Assembly: GCF_002858805.1 (NCBI RefSeq)
Contig: NZ_PJZI01000017.1
Coordinates: 1 to 64,000 of the forward strand
DNA from: Chimaeribacter arupi
Lineage (GTDB): Bacteria; Pseudomonadota; Gammaproteobacteria; Enterobacterales; Enterobacteriaceae
Direction of reading: 5' to 3'
DNA length: 64,000 bases
A program made the translations under genes and the position numbers. Within the stretch, counting starts at the first letter, position 1; the number at the start of each line of letters is the position of its first letter. Of the stretch, positions 26,983 to 35,322 are shown one piece after another. The notes under the pieces were generated by a model that searched no databases, had not been told where the DNA came from, and saw only the letters and a list, made by a program, of their open reading frames with translations.

Positions 26983-28161
26983 TTAGCAAAAGTAGGGTGT
27001 CCAGACGCGGGAAAGGCGAACCAAGGCTTCGAAATAGAAATAATCGCCCCAGAGGTTAGGTTCGTTAATGCCCATGTTGCGGCCAAAGTTATACACGCCC
27101 TCACGCAGCAGGCCGTCCTGTGTGTGGGCAAAATAGCGCTCACGTAAATTACGCATTATCAGTTCGATGGCGTTGCCGTAAGCAGGACGCAGCGGGTCGG
27201 TCAGCGGCAGCAACGTCATTAGCTCCGCGAGACCGCAGACGGCGACCGCGGCGGCGGAGGTGTCGCGCAGGGCGTTGTCCTGCGGGGTGAATATCAGATC
27301 CCAGTAGCAGACAAAATCTTCCGGCAGTCTGTTGAGAAAATAGTGCGTCAGCTTCCGTGCCAGCTCCGGCTGTGCGGTATCGCCGGTATGGCGGAACCCC
27401 AGTGCAAAACCGTAAATTCCCCAGGCCTGGCCACGCGCCCAGCAGGAGCTATCGCTAAACCCCTGATGGGTATCGCCCCGCAGCGGCTGGCCGCTGTGTA
27501 CGTCCATATAGAATGTGTGGAAGCTGGAAGCGTCCTCGCGAACCAGATAGCGTGCAGCCTGCGCCAGATGACGCGTAGCAGCTTCACGCCACGCGGCGTT
27601 GCCGGTTTCGTTGGCGGCCCAGAACAGCAGCGGGACGTTAAGATTGCAGTCGATGATCATGCGCCCCTGGCGCGCCGGGTCGTTGAGATCGCCCCAGGCC
27701 TGAATCACGCCTGCCGTCTCGTTAAAGCGGCGGTACAGCAGTTCAGCGGCGCGGAGCGCCAGACCACGGGCGCGAAGGTTACCGGTAAGCTTCCAGGCAT
27801 TTACGCAGGAGAGTAGATAGAGAAAACCCAGATCGTGGGTATCGACTTTAATCTGCTTATCAAGACGCTCCTCAAAGCTATCGAGCAGGCTTTCCGCCAC
27901 TGTGCGGTACTTGTCATCACCGGTCACTTCCCAGGCCAGCCAGAGCATGCCGGTCCAGAATCCCTCGGTCCAGTCGACTTTCTCTACTGCCGGGTAGCGG
28001 CCATCCGTTGCGCTGGCCGCCGGGAAGGTGGTGGTAAAACGCGGCAGCATGGCGTCAACTTTGGTGAGCACTTCGCCGAGTGCTTCGCTCAGCCAGCGTG
28101 AGTCCAGCCCCGGCAGCGGCGCAAGATAGCGGCGGCCAAGCGTTTCCAGCGCAACGGTCAT
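26983..28161 (-). CDS. GH88 unsaturated glucuronyl hydrolase
   Basis: A cytoplasmic (alpha/alpha)6-barrel enzyme of 392 residues. It would hydrate the 4,5-double bond of an unsaturated uronic acid at the non-reducing end of oligosaccharides produced by lyases, releasing the uronate. Asp 110 (THDLGFLYLL) and Asp 171 (MIIDCNLNVPLLF) are 61 residues apart, the same spacing as the two catalytic Asp of Bacillus UGL. It overlaps EIIA by an ATGA, so it is coupled to the PTS. This points to an unsaturated-uronyl disaccharide as the PTS substrate. Confidence 0.9.
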   Translation of the reverse strand: MTVALETLGRRYLAPLPGLDSRWLSEALGEVLTKVDAMLPRFTTTFPAASATDGRYPAVEKVDWTEGFWTGMLWLAWEVTGDDKYRTVAESLLDSFEERLDKQIKVDTHDLGFLYLLSCVNAWKLTGNLRARGLALRAAELLYRRFNETAGVIQAWGDLNDPARQGRMIIDCNLNVPLLFWAANETGNAAWREAATRHLAQAARYLVREDASSFHTFYMDVHSGQPLRGDTHQGFSDSSCWARGQAWGIYGFALGFRHTGDTAQPELARKLTHYFLNRLPEDFVCYWDLIFTPQDNALRDTSAAAVAVCGLAELMTLLPLTDPLRPAYGNAIELIMRNLRERYFAHTQDGLLREGVYNFGRNMGINEPNLWGDYFYFEALVRLSRVWTPYFC

Positions 28162-28640
28162 GCGTTTTTCTCCATGGCAAAAAAATCGTCGATATCGTCA
28201 TCAACCGCTGGCTGTGCGGCCTGGCGTGCGGCGATAATTTCCGGCTGATCATTCATGTATTGCATCGCGCTGCCGGCTGCGGCGACGGCGTCCTGGATAC
28301 GTGATGGAGTATCCGTATGTTCCGAGAGGCAAAACTCCATCAACATGATGAGATTGGCCCCGCTAATGACATGGGCATGCGGGTACTTCACCAGCATCTG
28401 CACGGCGGTGTTGTTGACGCTGCCGCCGGGCATATCAGTGAACAACACCAGCTCTTTCCCCCGGCTGGCCGCCTGCTGTGCGATGGCATCGAAGCGCACT
28501 GCCAGCTCGGCCGTAGAGCCAATCTCGCCGCAGTAGGCGCAGATTGGCTCTACGCCGTGATCGTCGCCAACCAGCAGATTCAGCGCCGAGATAACCCCTT
28601 CCGCGTAACGACCATGGGTTGCGATATACATCTCTCGCAT
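28158..28640 (-). CDS. Mannose-family PTS component EIIA
   Basis: A phosphocarrier of 160 residues with the active His in IATHGRYAEG (about residue 9) and the dimer segment TDMPGGSVNNTA. It accepts phosphate from HPr. It is the first gene of the operon, directly after a consensus sigma-54 promoter and a GGAAGGA ribosome site. Confidence 0.92.
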   Translation of the reverse strand: MREMYIATHGRYAEGVISALNLLVGDDHGVEPICAYCGEIGSTAELAVRFDAIAQQAASRGKELVLFTDMPGGSVNNTAVQMLVKYPHAHVISGANLIMLMEFCLSEHTDTPSRIQDAVAAAGSAMQYMNDQPEIIAARQAAQPAVDDDIDDFFAMEKNA

Positions 28641-28679
28641 TTCACATTCCTTCCTTTTTCCGATATCTGTTGAGATTAT

Positions 28680-28695
28680 TGCAACCGCCGTGCCA
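28680..28695 (-). promoter_or_regulatory. Consensus sigma-54 promoter of the PTS/GH88 operon
   Basis: On the minus strand TGGCACGGCGGTTGCA matches the -24/-12 consensus exactly, 40 bp upstream of the EIIA start. Confidence 0.9.
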
Positions 28696-28730
28696 TTTTT
28701 TATTTAATTGATTTAAAACGGAAATAATGT

Positions 28731-28788
28731 AGTGTCTGGATGTATTGATAGTGTTGGGAACGGGGGTGAAGGGAGTGTCGAAGTGTCT
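28731..28788 (-). promoter_or_regulatory. AGTGTCT repeats upstream of the sigma-54 promoter (likely activator sites)
   Basis: AGTGTCT occurs at 28731-28737 and 28782-28788, with AGTGTCG at 28774-28780. The inverse, AGACACT, is repeated three times before the activator gene. Enhancer sites at 35-95 bp above a -24 element suit an AAA+ activator. Confidence 0.55.
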
Positions 28789-28811
28789 GCCAGCCCGTGC
28801 TGGCAGAGCGT

Positions 28812-31415
28812 TTAATTGGATGGGTCGGCGGCAATCCACGGTTCCATGATTTCATAAATCATCAGCACTTCAGTGAGCGGTAGTGTGATGTTGTACTTAC
28901 GGTTGAGTGCCTGGAAGAAGGTGTCATGTACAGCGACAAAAGCCTGCTGATCCAGCGTGAGTTCCGCCTCTTCGCGATGACGGACGCCGTTGTTAACCAT
29001 GACGCGTTCAATCATCAGCGCGATATGCATAAACAGGTTAATACGCAGGTAGCTTTCAAAATGAATTTTGTAGAACGCCTCGTACTGCTTAATGACGGCC
29101 TCCACCTCGTCGATAATTACCACCGGGTTGAGGAAGTTCAGGCGGCTGGCGACGCCCTCAACGGTAAACAATTTCACCACTTCGTCGACCATCGGCTCCA
29201 GCCCGCCCTCCATCAGCAGGCCGTTAAAGTAGTCGCGCTTCAGCACCTGGGTTTTTTCTTTGATCAGCTGTTCAACGCTAATCAGCGGGATATAGCCCGT
29301 CTCCATATCCGTGGTGGTGATGATAAGCCGCGTGCCGTTCAACGCCAGGTCGGCACGGGCGATTTTCCACTTCAGATCGTCATATTCCATCGTGAGGATG
29401 TCGATTTCTTCCTGCACCAGATAGCGCTGTACAATGTCTTTCAGCTTGCGGGAAATCCCTTCGCCGGAAATGCAGGAGATGATGATTTTATTGCCCGGCA
29501 ACATGCCGGCGTAATAGCGCGTTTCTACGTCATAAGCCCCTTTTGCGCCCTCAATAATCGCCTCCATCGGCAGCTTATCCTGGATTTTTGCCGCGATATC
29601 CAGCGCCATAGCGGTACTGACATTGTTAATCACCAAAAGCTCGCCGTGCAGATGCAGCTTAATTTCTTCGTAGATCTCCTTGAGCGACCCCATGTCGACC
29701 AGGATGATCAGCCCAGCCCCTTGCTTGAGTCGCGACAGATGCGCAATCAGCAGATCAATAATCTCGCGCGTGGAGGTAGCGTTGGGCATATCAAAGGCTT
29801 TGAAGTAGTAACCGCCGGTCAACTGATTGGCAATACCGGCGATGCTGGAGGCAGTCGAGCGCCCGTGTGAGACGATAATGCCCTGGATGGGTGAATCTTC
29901 TCTGGCCAGCGAATGGAAGGTGCAGCTCAGTAACGGTAACAACAGCGGCAAAGGCGTGTTGACCACATGTTTCGCCAGCAGACTCATACACTCTTCCGCC
30001 AGCAGGCGTGCCTTCCCGGAGACATAATCGGCAATAGTCTGTAGCTCATCAACTTGTTCAGCATGTATCGGCGTGTGGAGCGCGTAGGTCACGCATAGCC
30101 AGATAGCCTTGCGGATTTCCTGCCCGCAGGGCACGCCGGTCAGATTCTCCAGCTCATTGACGGCGTGCATGGTGTTCTGCCATAGGTAGCCGCTATACAG
30201 CGTCTCCTGAGAGACGACGCCGTTCACGGTGGTGAGCAGGTGTTCAATTTTCCGATTCAGCAGCATGATGTTGCCGCTATGGCAAAACTCGCGAAAAACG
30301 ACGTCGTCATGCATTGCTTTAGGCAGCAGCGCGTGGATATCCGGCCCGCTTGCCTGTTTACCGGCTGAAACAACCAGCGTTTCCCCAGCTGGATGCGTGC
30401 CGTGTAGCGTGATGACGTCTGCTTCACGGTTATCGCTCCACGCGCTGGCACACATCACTTTGATCTGATTTTTCAGCTCGCCAATATTGCCGCGCACCGG
30501 TGAGGAAACAAGTTGGTGCATGAGTTGATTATCCAGGTGAATATCCCTGCGCAGGCTTATCGCCTCCTGACGCAGAAACAGGTTCACCTGAGCAATCCGC
30601 TCGGTCAGAGGGCGGGAAATGAAATTAGGCAGCATCACCCGAACCGGAATACGACGGCGGAAGGTATTGAGCAGCACCGTCTCTATATTTTCCGTGGTGG
30701 CAAAGATAAAACGCAGCGATGCCGGGTGGCGGGTGCGGTTATCGCCCAGACGGTAGAAATAGCCTTTATCCATAAACAGGAACAGCTTCTCTTGATTCTC
30801 CGCAGACAGGCGATGCACTTCATCCAGGAACAGAAACCCGCCGTCGGCGTCGTCAAACGCGCCGCGCTTATCGCGATCGGCACCGGTGAACGCTCCGCGG
30901 GTATAGCCGAAAAGCGTGGCGGAAAGCAGCTCGGGGTTATTAGCATAATCGGCGCAGTTAAGCTCAACGAAGGGTTTATCGGCGGCGATAACACCGCGTT
31001 CCAGAGCGTACTGGTAGATAAGTGAGGCGAGGTGGCTTTTACCTACGCCGCTTTCCCCCGAGAGTAAAATCGGTAAGCCGTCTCCCGGGTAGTCTACCGC
31101 CGAGCGGCACAGCGCGACGGCGTCGGCCAGGCTGCCTTGCGCGCCGATCAAATGCATAAAGGCATCGGCCATTTTCGACACTAACCGGGACGGAGGTGAC
31201 GTGGGGGCGCCGTTACGCTGTACAAAGAAGCGTACCGGCCGGGTATTTTCCTTACTCAGGCGACCATCGTCGCAGAGCCTGTTCAGATAATGGCTGATCA
31301 CACTACGATTCACCTGCATGAAGTCCGCACAATCCGGGGCTGTGAATCCAGTAGGGCTTTCTGCATAATGGGTCAGTATTTTATGGAACAGTTTTTCTTT
31401 TGCTGACAGCGCCAT
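28812..31415 (-). CDS. LevR/DgaR-type sigma-54-dependent PTS-regulated activator
   Basis: A protein of 867 residues. Order: N-terminal HTH (about 8-50), AAA+ sigma-54 activator domain with Walker A SGESGVGKSH near 119-128, GAFTGAD at 174-180 and Walker B FLFLDE at 194-199, PRD1, a Man-type EIIA-like domain (GIIVSHGRSTASS), an EIIB-like segment, and a C-terminal PRD2. Family members are switched by phosphorylation from PTS proteins and activate adjacent Man-PTS operons with RpoN. The next operon downstream carries a consensus sigma-54 promoter, and kdgM and GH43 carry two more. Confidence 0.9.
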   Translation of the reverse strand: MALSAKEKLFHKILTHYAESPTGFTAPDCADFMQVNRSVISHYLNRLCDDGRLSKENTRPVRFFVQRNGAPTSPPSRLVSKMADAFMHLIGAQGSLADAVALCRSAVDYPGDGLPILLSGESGVGKSHLASLIYQYALERGVIAADKPFVELNCADYANNPELLSATLFGYTRGAFTGADRDKRGAFDDADGGFLFLDEVHRLSAENQEKLFLFMDKGYFYRLGDNRTRHPASLRFIFATTENIETVLLNTFRRRIPVRVMLPNFISRPLTERIAQVNLFLRQEAISLRRDIHLDNQLMHQLVSSPVRGNIGELKNQIKVMCASAWSDNREADVITLHGTHPAGETLVVSAGKQASGPDIHALLPKAMHDDVVFREFCHSGNIMLLNRKIEHLLTTVNGVVSQETLYSGYLWQNTMHAVNELENLTGVPCGQEIRKAIWLCVTYALHTPIHAEQVDELQTIADYVSGKARLLAEECMSLLAKHVVNTPLPLLLPLLSCTFHSLAREDSPIQGIIVSHGRSTASSIAGIANQLTGGYYFKAFDMPNATSTREIIDLLIAHLSRLKQGAGLIILVDMGSLKEIYEEIKLHLHGELLVINNVSTAMALDIAAKIQDKLPMEAIIEGAKGAYDVETRYYAGMLPGNKIIISCISGEGISRKLKDIVQRYLVQEEIDILTMEYDDLKWKIARADLALNGTRLIITTTDMETGYIPLISVEQLIKEKTQVLKRDYFNGLLMEGGLEPMVDEVVKLFTVEGVASRLNFLNPVVIIDEVEAVIKQYEAFYKIHFESYLRINLFMHIALMIERVMVNNGVRHREEAELTLDQQAFVAVHDTFFQALNRKYNITLPLTEVLMIYEIMEPWIAADPSN

Positions 31416-31459
31416 TTTTCAATGTCCTGCATAGAGTAGAAAATAGCGTCGAAATAAAT

Positions 31460-31493
31460 TAGACACTAGACACTAATATTATTTTTAGACACT
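31460..31493. promoter_or_regulatory. TAGACACT triple repeat upstream of the sigma-54 activator gene
   Basis: TAGACACT lies at 31460-31467, 31467-31474 and 31486-31493, 45-78 bp upstream of the activator start. The inverse motif is found upstream of the PTS promoter, so this is probably the activator's own binding site, giving autoregulation. Confidence 0.55.
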
Positions 31494-31612
31494 CAATACT
31501 TTCCTCGCTTATTCAGAAAAGTAAAACCTTGTTTTAATTAGAGTGTGATCGTGATCAATCATTGTTATAAGATTGCGTTTAGGGAAAAGAAAATCTGTAG
31601 GTGAACAATTTT

Positions 31613-31816
31613 TTAATCAGAAGTCATCTCTTTATACCGATTCTGGATATGACGAATTTGCGACGGCCTGTAGCCAGTTACATCAGCAGTTTCCTTTTTT
31701 GATATAGCGCTTTCTGGTGCCGCTCTTGATCCGCCTGTTTGCCACGATATTTACCTGATGTAAGCGCCCATTTTCCCGATAATAGCCGGCCCTCGTTCCT
31801 CAACGATCCGCGCCAT
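31613..31816 (-). pseudogene. Decayed serine recombinase C-terminus
   Basis: Translated fragments in two frames resemble the end of a resolvase/invertase: ARIVEERGPAIIGKMGAYI, then GKYRGKQADQERHQKAL, then an HTH-like SKKETADVTGYRPSQIRHIQNRY. These correspond to the E-helix, the GxYxGR linker and the Hin-type HTH of serine recombinases, but frameshifts and stops separate them and the catalytic N-terminus is missing. It ends next to the lox-like site, so this gap has been a recombination target. Confidence 0.4.
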
Positions 31817-31818
31817 AT

Positions 31819-31852
31819 CTAACTTTATATAATAGGACTTATATAAAGTTAT
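31819..31852. other. 34-bp lox-like recombination site
   Basis: The element has 13-bp arms CTAACTTTATATA (31819-31831) and, inverted, ATAACTTTATATA (31840-31852), identical at 12 of 13 positions, around an asymmetric 8-bp spacer ATAGGACT (31832-31839). This is the 13-8-13 plan of loxP, and the right arm matches the loxP arm ATAACTTCGTATA at 11 of 13 positions. A Cre homologue is encoded at 48626-49660. No second site was noticed in the window. Confidence 0.75.
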
Positions 31853-31935
31853 CATCATGCCACCTCTGTTTATGCCTGATTCGTTTCGCGATAGCAGTTA
31901 AAACGGTGATTTTTTGCGCTGAAAACCGGCAATTG

Positions 31936-31992
31936 CGCTACGTGAAATCTGCAAGGCCTGGCCCCTGATGGTTCCGTAGATTTCACGTAGCG
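31936..31992. repeat. 15-bp perfect inverted repeat with 27-bp loop
   Basis: CGCTACGTGAAATCT at 31936-31950 pairs perfectly with AGATTTCACGTAGCG at 31978-31992. It has no T tract and no adjacent 3' gene end within 75 bp. It may be a remnant of a mobile element, a binding site or a structured RNA. With the decayed recombinase and the lox-like site it fills the 650-bp gap 31416-32067. Confidence 0.5.
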
Positions 31993-32067
31993 ACACCGGA
32001 TTAAGCGGCGAAAAAACAGGCAGGCGTAACGCAGGCGTTAATTATCGTGACGTTGTCACGCTTTCGC

Positions 32068-32994
32068 TCAGGGTTCGAAATAGTGTTCCCGCTGTTTGAT
32101 GGTCCGGCACATGACGCCTTTCAGCCATTCTGTTGCTTTGCGTGTTCCGCTGCGCCTGTGCGAATAGATTTTGACGGTAAACCTGGGCACCTCGAAAGGC
32201 AGCCTGAACCGCGTGACGCCTGTGGTCTGTTCCAGTTTAGCCGCGACAAAAGAGGGAACCGCCATCAGCAAATCACTCTCCGCGATGATAAAGGGCGCGC
32301 CCAGCATAGAAGGCGTTTTCAGGGTGATATGGCGTTTAAGCCCCAGGCGCGCCAGGTGCCGATCCAGCATTCCCTGCTTTTCATTCCACGGTGTCACCAC
32401 CAGATGCCCGGCTGCAAGGTACTCTTCCAGGCTCAGGCTGCGCCGGCGGCAGTGGCTGATGACGATAAATTCATCGCTGAATAAATCCGTCTCCACCAGA
32501 TCAGGATCGCTCAGCCCGCCCGGCTCACTGAAACTCAGCGCCAGGTCGATTTCACCGGCGAGTAACTCAGTCAGCGCCGGGTTGTGCGGCAGATAGCGGA
32601 GTTCAAAACGCAAATGCGGCGCGGCGTGTTGCAGTTCCTGCATCAGCCCTGGGAAAACACAAAAGGCGGTGTAATCCGTGATGGCGATACGGAAACAATC
32701 GTGGCTCGTCAGCGGATCAAAGGGCTGAACCGGCGAGAGCTGCTGGTTCAGCGTCGTTAACGCCTCAGCCACAAAGGGGGCCAGTTCACACGCATATACG
32801 CTTGGGCACATGCGGTGGCCCTCCCGGTAAAAAAGCGGGTCATTCAAAAAAAGCCGTAAGCGTGATAACGCATGGCTCAATGCGGAGGTGCTCATCGAAA
32901 GCTCAGCGGCTGCCAGCCGGACGGAACGGTGGCGGAAAACCGCATCGAAAATGGGTAAGAGGTTTAAATCAAGCCGCCGCAGCACATGATGCAT
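32068..32994 (-). CDS. LysR-family transcriptional regulator
   Basis: A LysR protein of 308 residues beginning MHHVLRRLDLNLLPIFDAVF, with the HTH at about 10-65 (SVRLAAAELSMSTSALSHALSRLR in pieces) and a NodD/LeuO-like binding domain. The start at 32994 follows AGGTG; a longer frame to 33024 is less likely. It is divergent from the GNAT gene with 94 bp between, and probably controls that gene. Confidence 0.85.
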   Translation of the reverse strand: MHHVLRRLDLNLLPIFDAVFRHRSVRLAAAELSMSTSALSHALSRLRLFLNDPLFYREGHRMCPSVYACELAPFVAEALTTLNQQLSPVQPFDPLTSHDCFRIAITDYTAFCVFPGLMQELQHAAPHLRFELRYLPHNPALTELLAGEIDLALSFSEPGGLSDPDLVETDLFSDEFIVISHCRRRSLSLEEYLAAGHLVVTPWNEKQGMLDRHLARLGLKRHITLKTPSMLGAPFIIAESDLLMAVPSFVAAKLEQTTGVTRFRLPFEVPRFTVKIYSHRRSGTRKATEWLKGVMCRTIKQREHYFEP

Positions 32995-33088
32995 AGCATT
33001 CACCTTTCGTTGAGAGTATTGCACTTAATTCATCGGACAATAACGATTATGCTGGTCAGCTTCAACAGGCTTAAAAAAGCGAGTCCCC

Positions 33089-33586
33089 ATGAATGTGATG
33101 ATCCGGCAGGCGCACCCCGATGACGCAGACGCTATCTACACCATGATCAGCGAGTTATCGATGTATGAGTGCATCCCGCAGGCGTCAGGGACGAGCGTTG
33201 AATCGATCCGGAACGCGCTTTTTGGTCAGGGAAGCACAAATGACGCGTTTATTTGCGAGGTGGATGAGGTTATTGCCGGTTACGCTGTCACGTCCAGCAG
33301 TTACTCTACCTGGTTGGATCGCCGCGGCCTGTACATGGAAGACATGTATTTCACGCCCCCTTACCGTGACCGCGAAGCAGGCCAGGCGATGCTGCACTAT
33401 ATTGCGCAGTATGCCGTGAAACACCAGTACAGCCGTCTTGAGTGGGGCGCGCTCAGCTGGAACCAGACAGCGAAAGCGTTTTACCTCAGCATCGGCGCGC
33501 TGCCGCTGGATGAATGGGTGCGTTACCGGCTGGATGGGCCGATGCTGCACCGGTTTGCTGAAAACAGCCTGTTCCGACATGCCTGA
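33089..33586 (+). CDS. GNAT-family N-acetyltransferase
   Basis: An acetyltransferase of 165 residues, close in layout to diamine/thialysine N-acetyltransferases: MIRQAHPDDADAIYTMISEL at the start, LYMEDMYFTPPYRDREAGQAML as the acetyl-CoA pyrophosphate loop (with R-x-x-x-A-G variation), and WNQTAKAFYLSIGA near the end. It transfers acetyl from acetyl-CoA to an amine, identity unknown. Confidence 0.87.
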   Translation: MNVMIRQAHPDDADAIYTMISELSMYECIPQASGTSVESIRNALFGQGSTNDAFICEVDEVIAGYAVTSSSYSTWLDRRGLYMEDMYFTPPYRDREAGQAMLHYIAQYAVKHQYSRLEWGALSWNQTAKAFYLSIGALPLDEWVRYRLDGPMLHRFAENSLFRHA

Positions 33587-33815
33587 CACCCTGCCGCCAT
33601 TAACCTTTATCATCGCCGATCCTGTGGCGAACGCCTCTTGCCCTTCCTTTGACATCACCCGGCGCTGACCCGGCGGCCCGGCAAAATCCCCTCACAGTAC
33701 AAACTCTCTTTTTTATCTCTTTTATATTACCCGCGTACCTGTTCAGAACGCAGCGAAGGCGCATGGCCGCCTTTCCCGGCTGACTCCTCAACGTTTAACG
33801 GTTTGGAATAATCAT

Positions 33816-35264
33816 ATGAAAGCACTCTCCTCTCTGCTTGGCACAGGCTCCGCACAGGCGATCGGCGCCGCTATCGCGGCCGGTGACATCACCTCTTGCC
33901 AGGCCACCGAATGGTACCTGAACCGGATTAAGCAGGATAATGCCGGGGCAACGGGCATTAACTGCGTCCGCAGCCTCTCGCGCCTCGCCCTCGAAGAGGC
34001 AAGCCGTGCGGATGCCGAACTCGCGGCGGGCCGTTCACGCGGGCCGCTGCACGGGGTGCCTTATCTGGTAAAAGATAACGTCTTCACCCTGGACGGCAGT
34101 TTTGCATCGGCCGGCGCCCGCGCCTTGGCCGGCTTCCTCCCGCCTTATGAGGCCACGCTGGTCACGCGCCTGCGCGAAGCCGGGGCGGTGCTGCTGGGTA
34201 AAACCCACCTCACGGAATTTGCAGATTTTGTCTCAGACGTGATGCCTTCGGGCTTCAGTGGGGTCGGCGGTGTCGTCCGGCATCCTTTGGGGGGCGAGTA
34301 TGGCCGCGGGCTGGGGTCGAGCGTCGGGTCGGCGGCCGCCGTCGCGGCCGGGTTTTGTGCGTTTGCGATTGGGTCAGAAACACAAAATTCGATCCAGGCC
34401 CCGGCGGTGCATAGCGCTATTGTCGGCTTCAAACCCACGGTCGGCCGCGTCAGCCGTCATGGGTTGATCCCGCTGGTGCCGAGCCAGGACTCACCGGGGC
34501 CGTTAACCCGTACCGTGGAGGACGCGCTGCTTGTCTATCAGGCCATCGCCGGGGCCGATATGAATGACACCGCAACGCTGGCGGATTTCGCTGACGCAAC
34601 CGGTCATGGCGGCATCCTGCAAGGGCTGCGAATCGGGGTGCCGCGCCGGTTTATCGCAGATAATGTGATGACCGAAAGCCGGAAAGCGGCCTTTGATCAG
34701 GTGCTGGCCCGGTTGGCGCAGGCGGGGGCGGTGATTGTCGACCCTTGCGATCTGCCGTCCGCTGACGCGCTGCATGAGGTGCGATCCTGTGTGTTCCGCA
34801 CTGAATTCAAGGCCAGCCTGAACACCCTGCTGTCCACGCTCCAGCCATGCGGCATGGCATCACTGGCGGATATTATCGCCTGGAACCACGCCCATCCTGA
34901 CGCGATCCCTTACGGCCAGTCGCTGCTTGAGGCCGCGAACGTCTCACCCGGTATCCGTTCCCCGGAATATGTGGCAGACCGCCGCCGTGACATTGCGCTA
35001 AGCCAGGATGCCGGCATCCTGGCCGCGTTGAAAGCGGGCGGCGCCCATATCCTGCTGTCACCGATGGCTGCCGCCGCCAAATGCACCGGGAAAGCGGGCG
35101 CGCCGGTGGTGGCGCTCCCAGTGGGTCAGGATGACGAGGGCTTGCCGTTCGGCATCACCCTGTACGCCGCGCCGGGCCATGATCAGGCAGTGCTGCACGC
35201 CGCACAGGCCATTGAAAGGGTAGTCGGGAAACGCATAACGCCCGCGTTTGACGGCGGGCGTTAA
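33816..35264 (+). CDS. Amidase-signature family amidase
   Basis: An amidase of 482 residues. The Ser-cisSer-Lys triad is expected in PYLVKDN (Lys near 85), GLGSSVGSAAAVAAG (cis-Ser) and SETQNSIQAPA (nucleophile Ser). The last two differ slightly from the usual GGSSGGSA and GSIRxPA, but spacing is right. It hydrolyses an amide to acid and ammonia. It stands alone between the GNAT gene and the convergent MFS operon. The substrate is unknown. Confidence 0.87.
   Translation: MKALSSLLGTGSAQAIGAAIAAGDITSCQATEWYLNRIKQDNAGATGINCVRSLSRLALEEASRADAELAAGRSRGPLHGVPYLVKDNVFTLDGSFASAGARALAGFLPPYEATLVTRLREAGAVLLGKTHLTEFADFVSDVMPSGFSGVGGVVRHPLGGEYGRGLGSSVGSAAAVAAGFCAFAIGSETQNSIQAPAVHSAIVGFKPTVGRVSRHGLIPLVPSQDSPGPLTRTVEDALLVYQAIAGADMNDTATLADFADATGHGGILQGLRIGVPRRFIADNVMTESRKAAFDQVLARLAQAGAVIVDPCDLPSADALHEVRSCVFRTEFKASLNTLLSTLQPCGMASLADIIAWNHAHPDAIPYGQSLLEAANVSPGIRSPEYVADRRRDIALSQDAGILAALKAGGAHILLSPMAAAAKCTGKAGAPVVALPVGQDDEGLPFGITLYAAPGHDQAVLHAAQAIERVVGKRITPAFDGGR
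35237..35262. terminator. Terminator overlapping the amidase 3' end
   Basis: AACGCCCGC pairs perfectly with GCGGGCGTT around an 8-nt loop. It begins inside the last codons of the amidase gene and lies between convergent genes. Confidence 0.55.
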
Positions 35265-35322
35265 TAACAGCCTGAGCGGGGCGGGCACGGTGACGAACCC
35301 GGCCCCGCGATGTGTCAGCCCG

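Noticed and set aside
28926-29870. 314-codon plus-strand frame opposite the sigma-54 activator gene
   Set aside because: An antisense shadow of the conserved activator, with no own ribosome site or domain.
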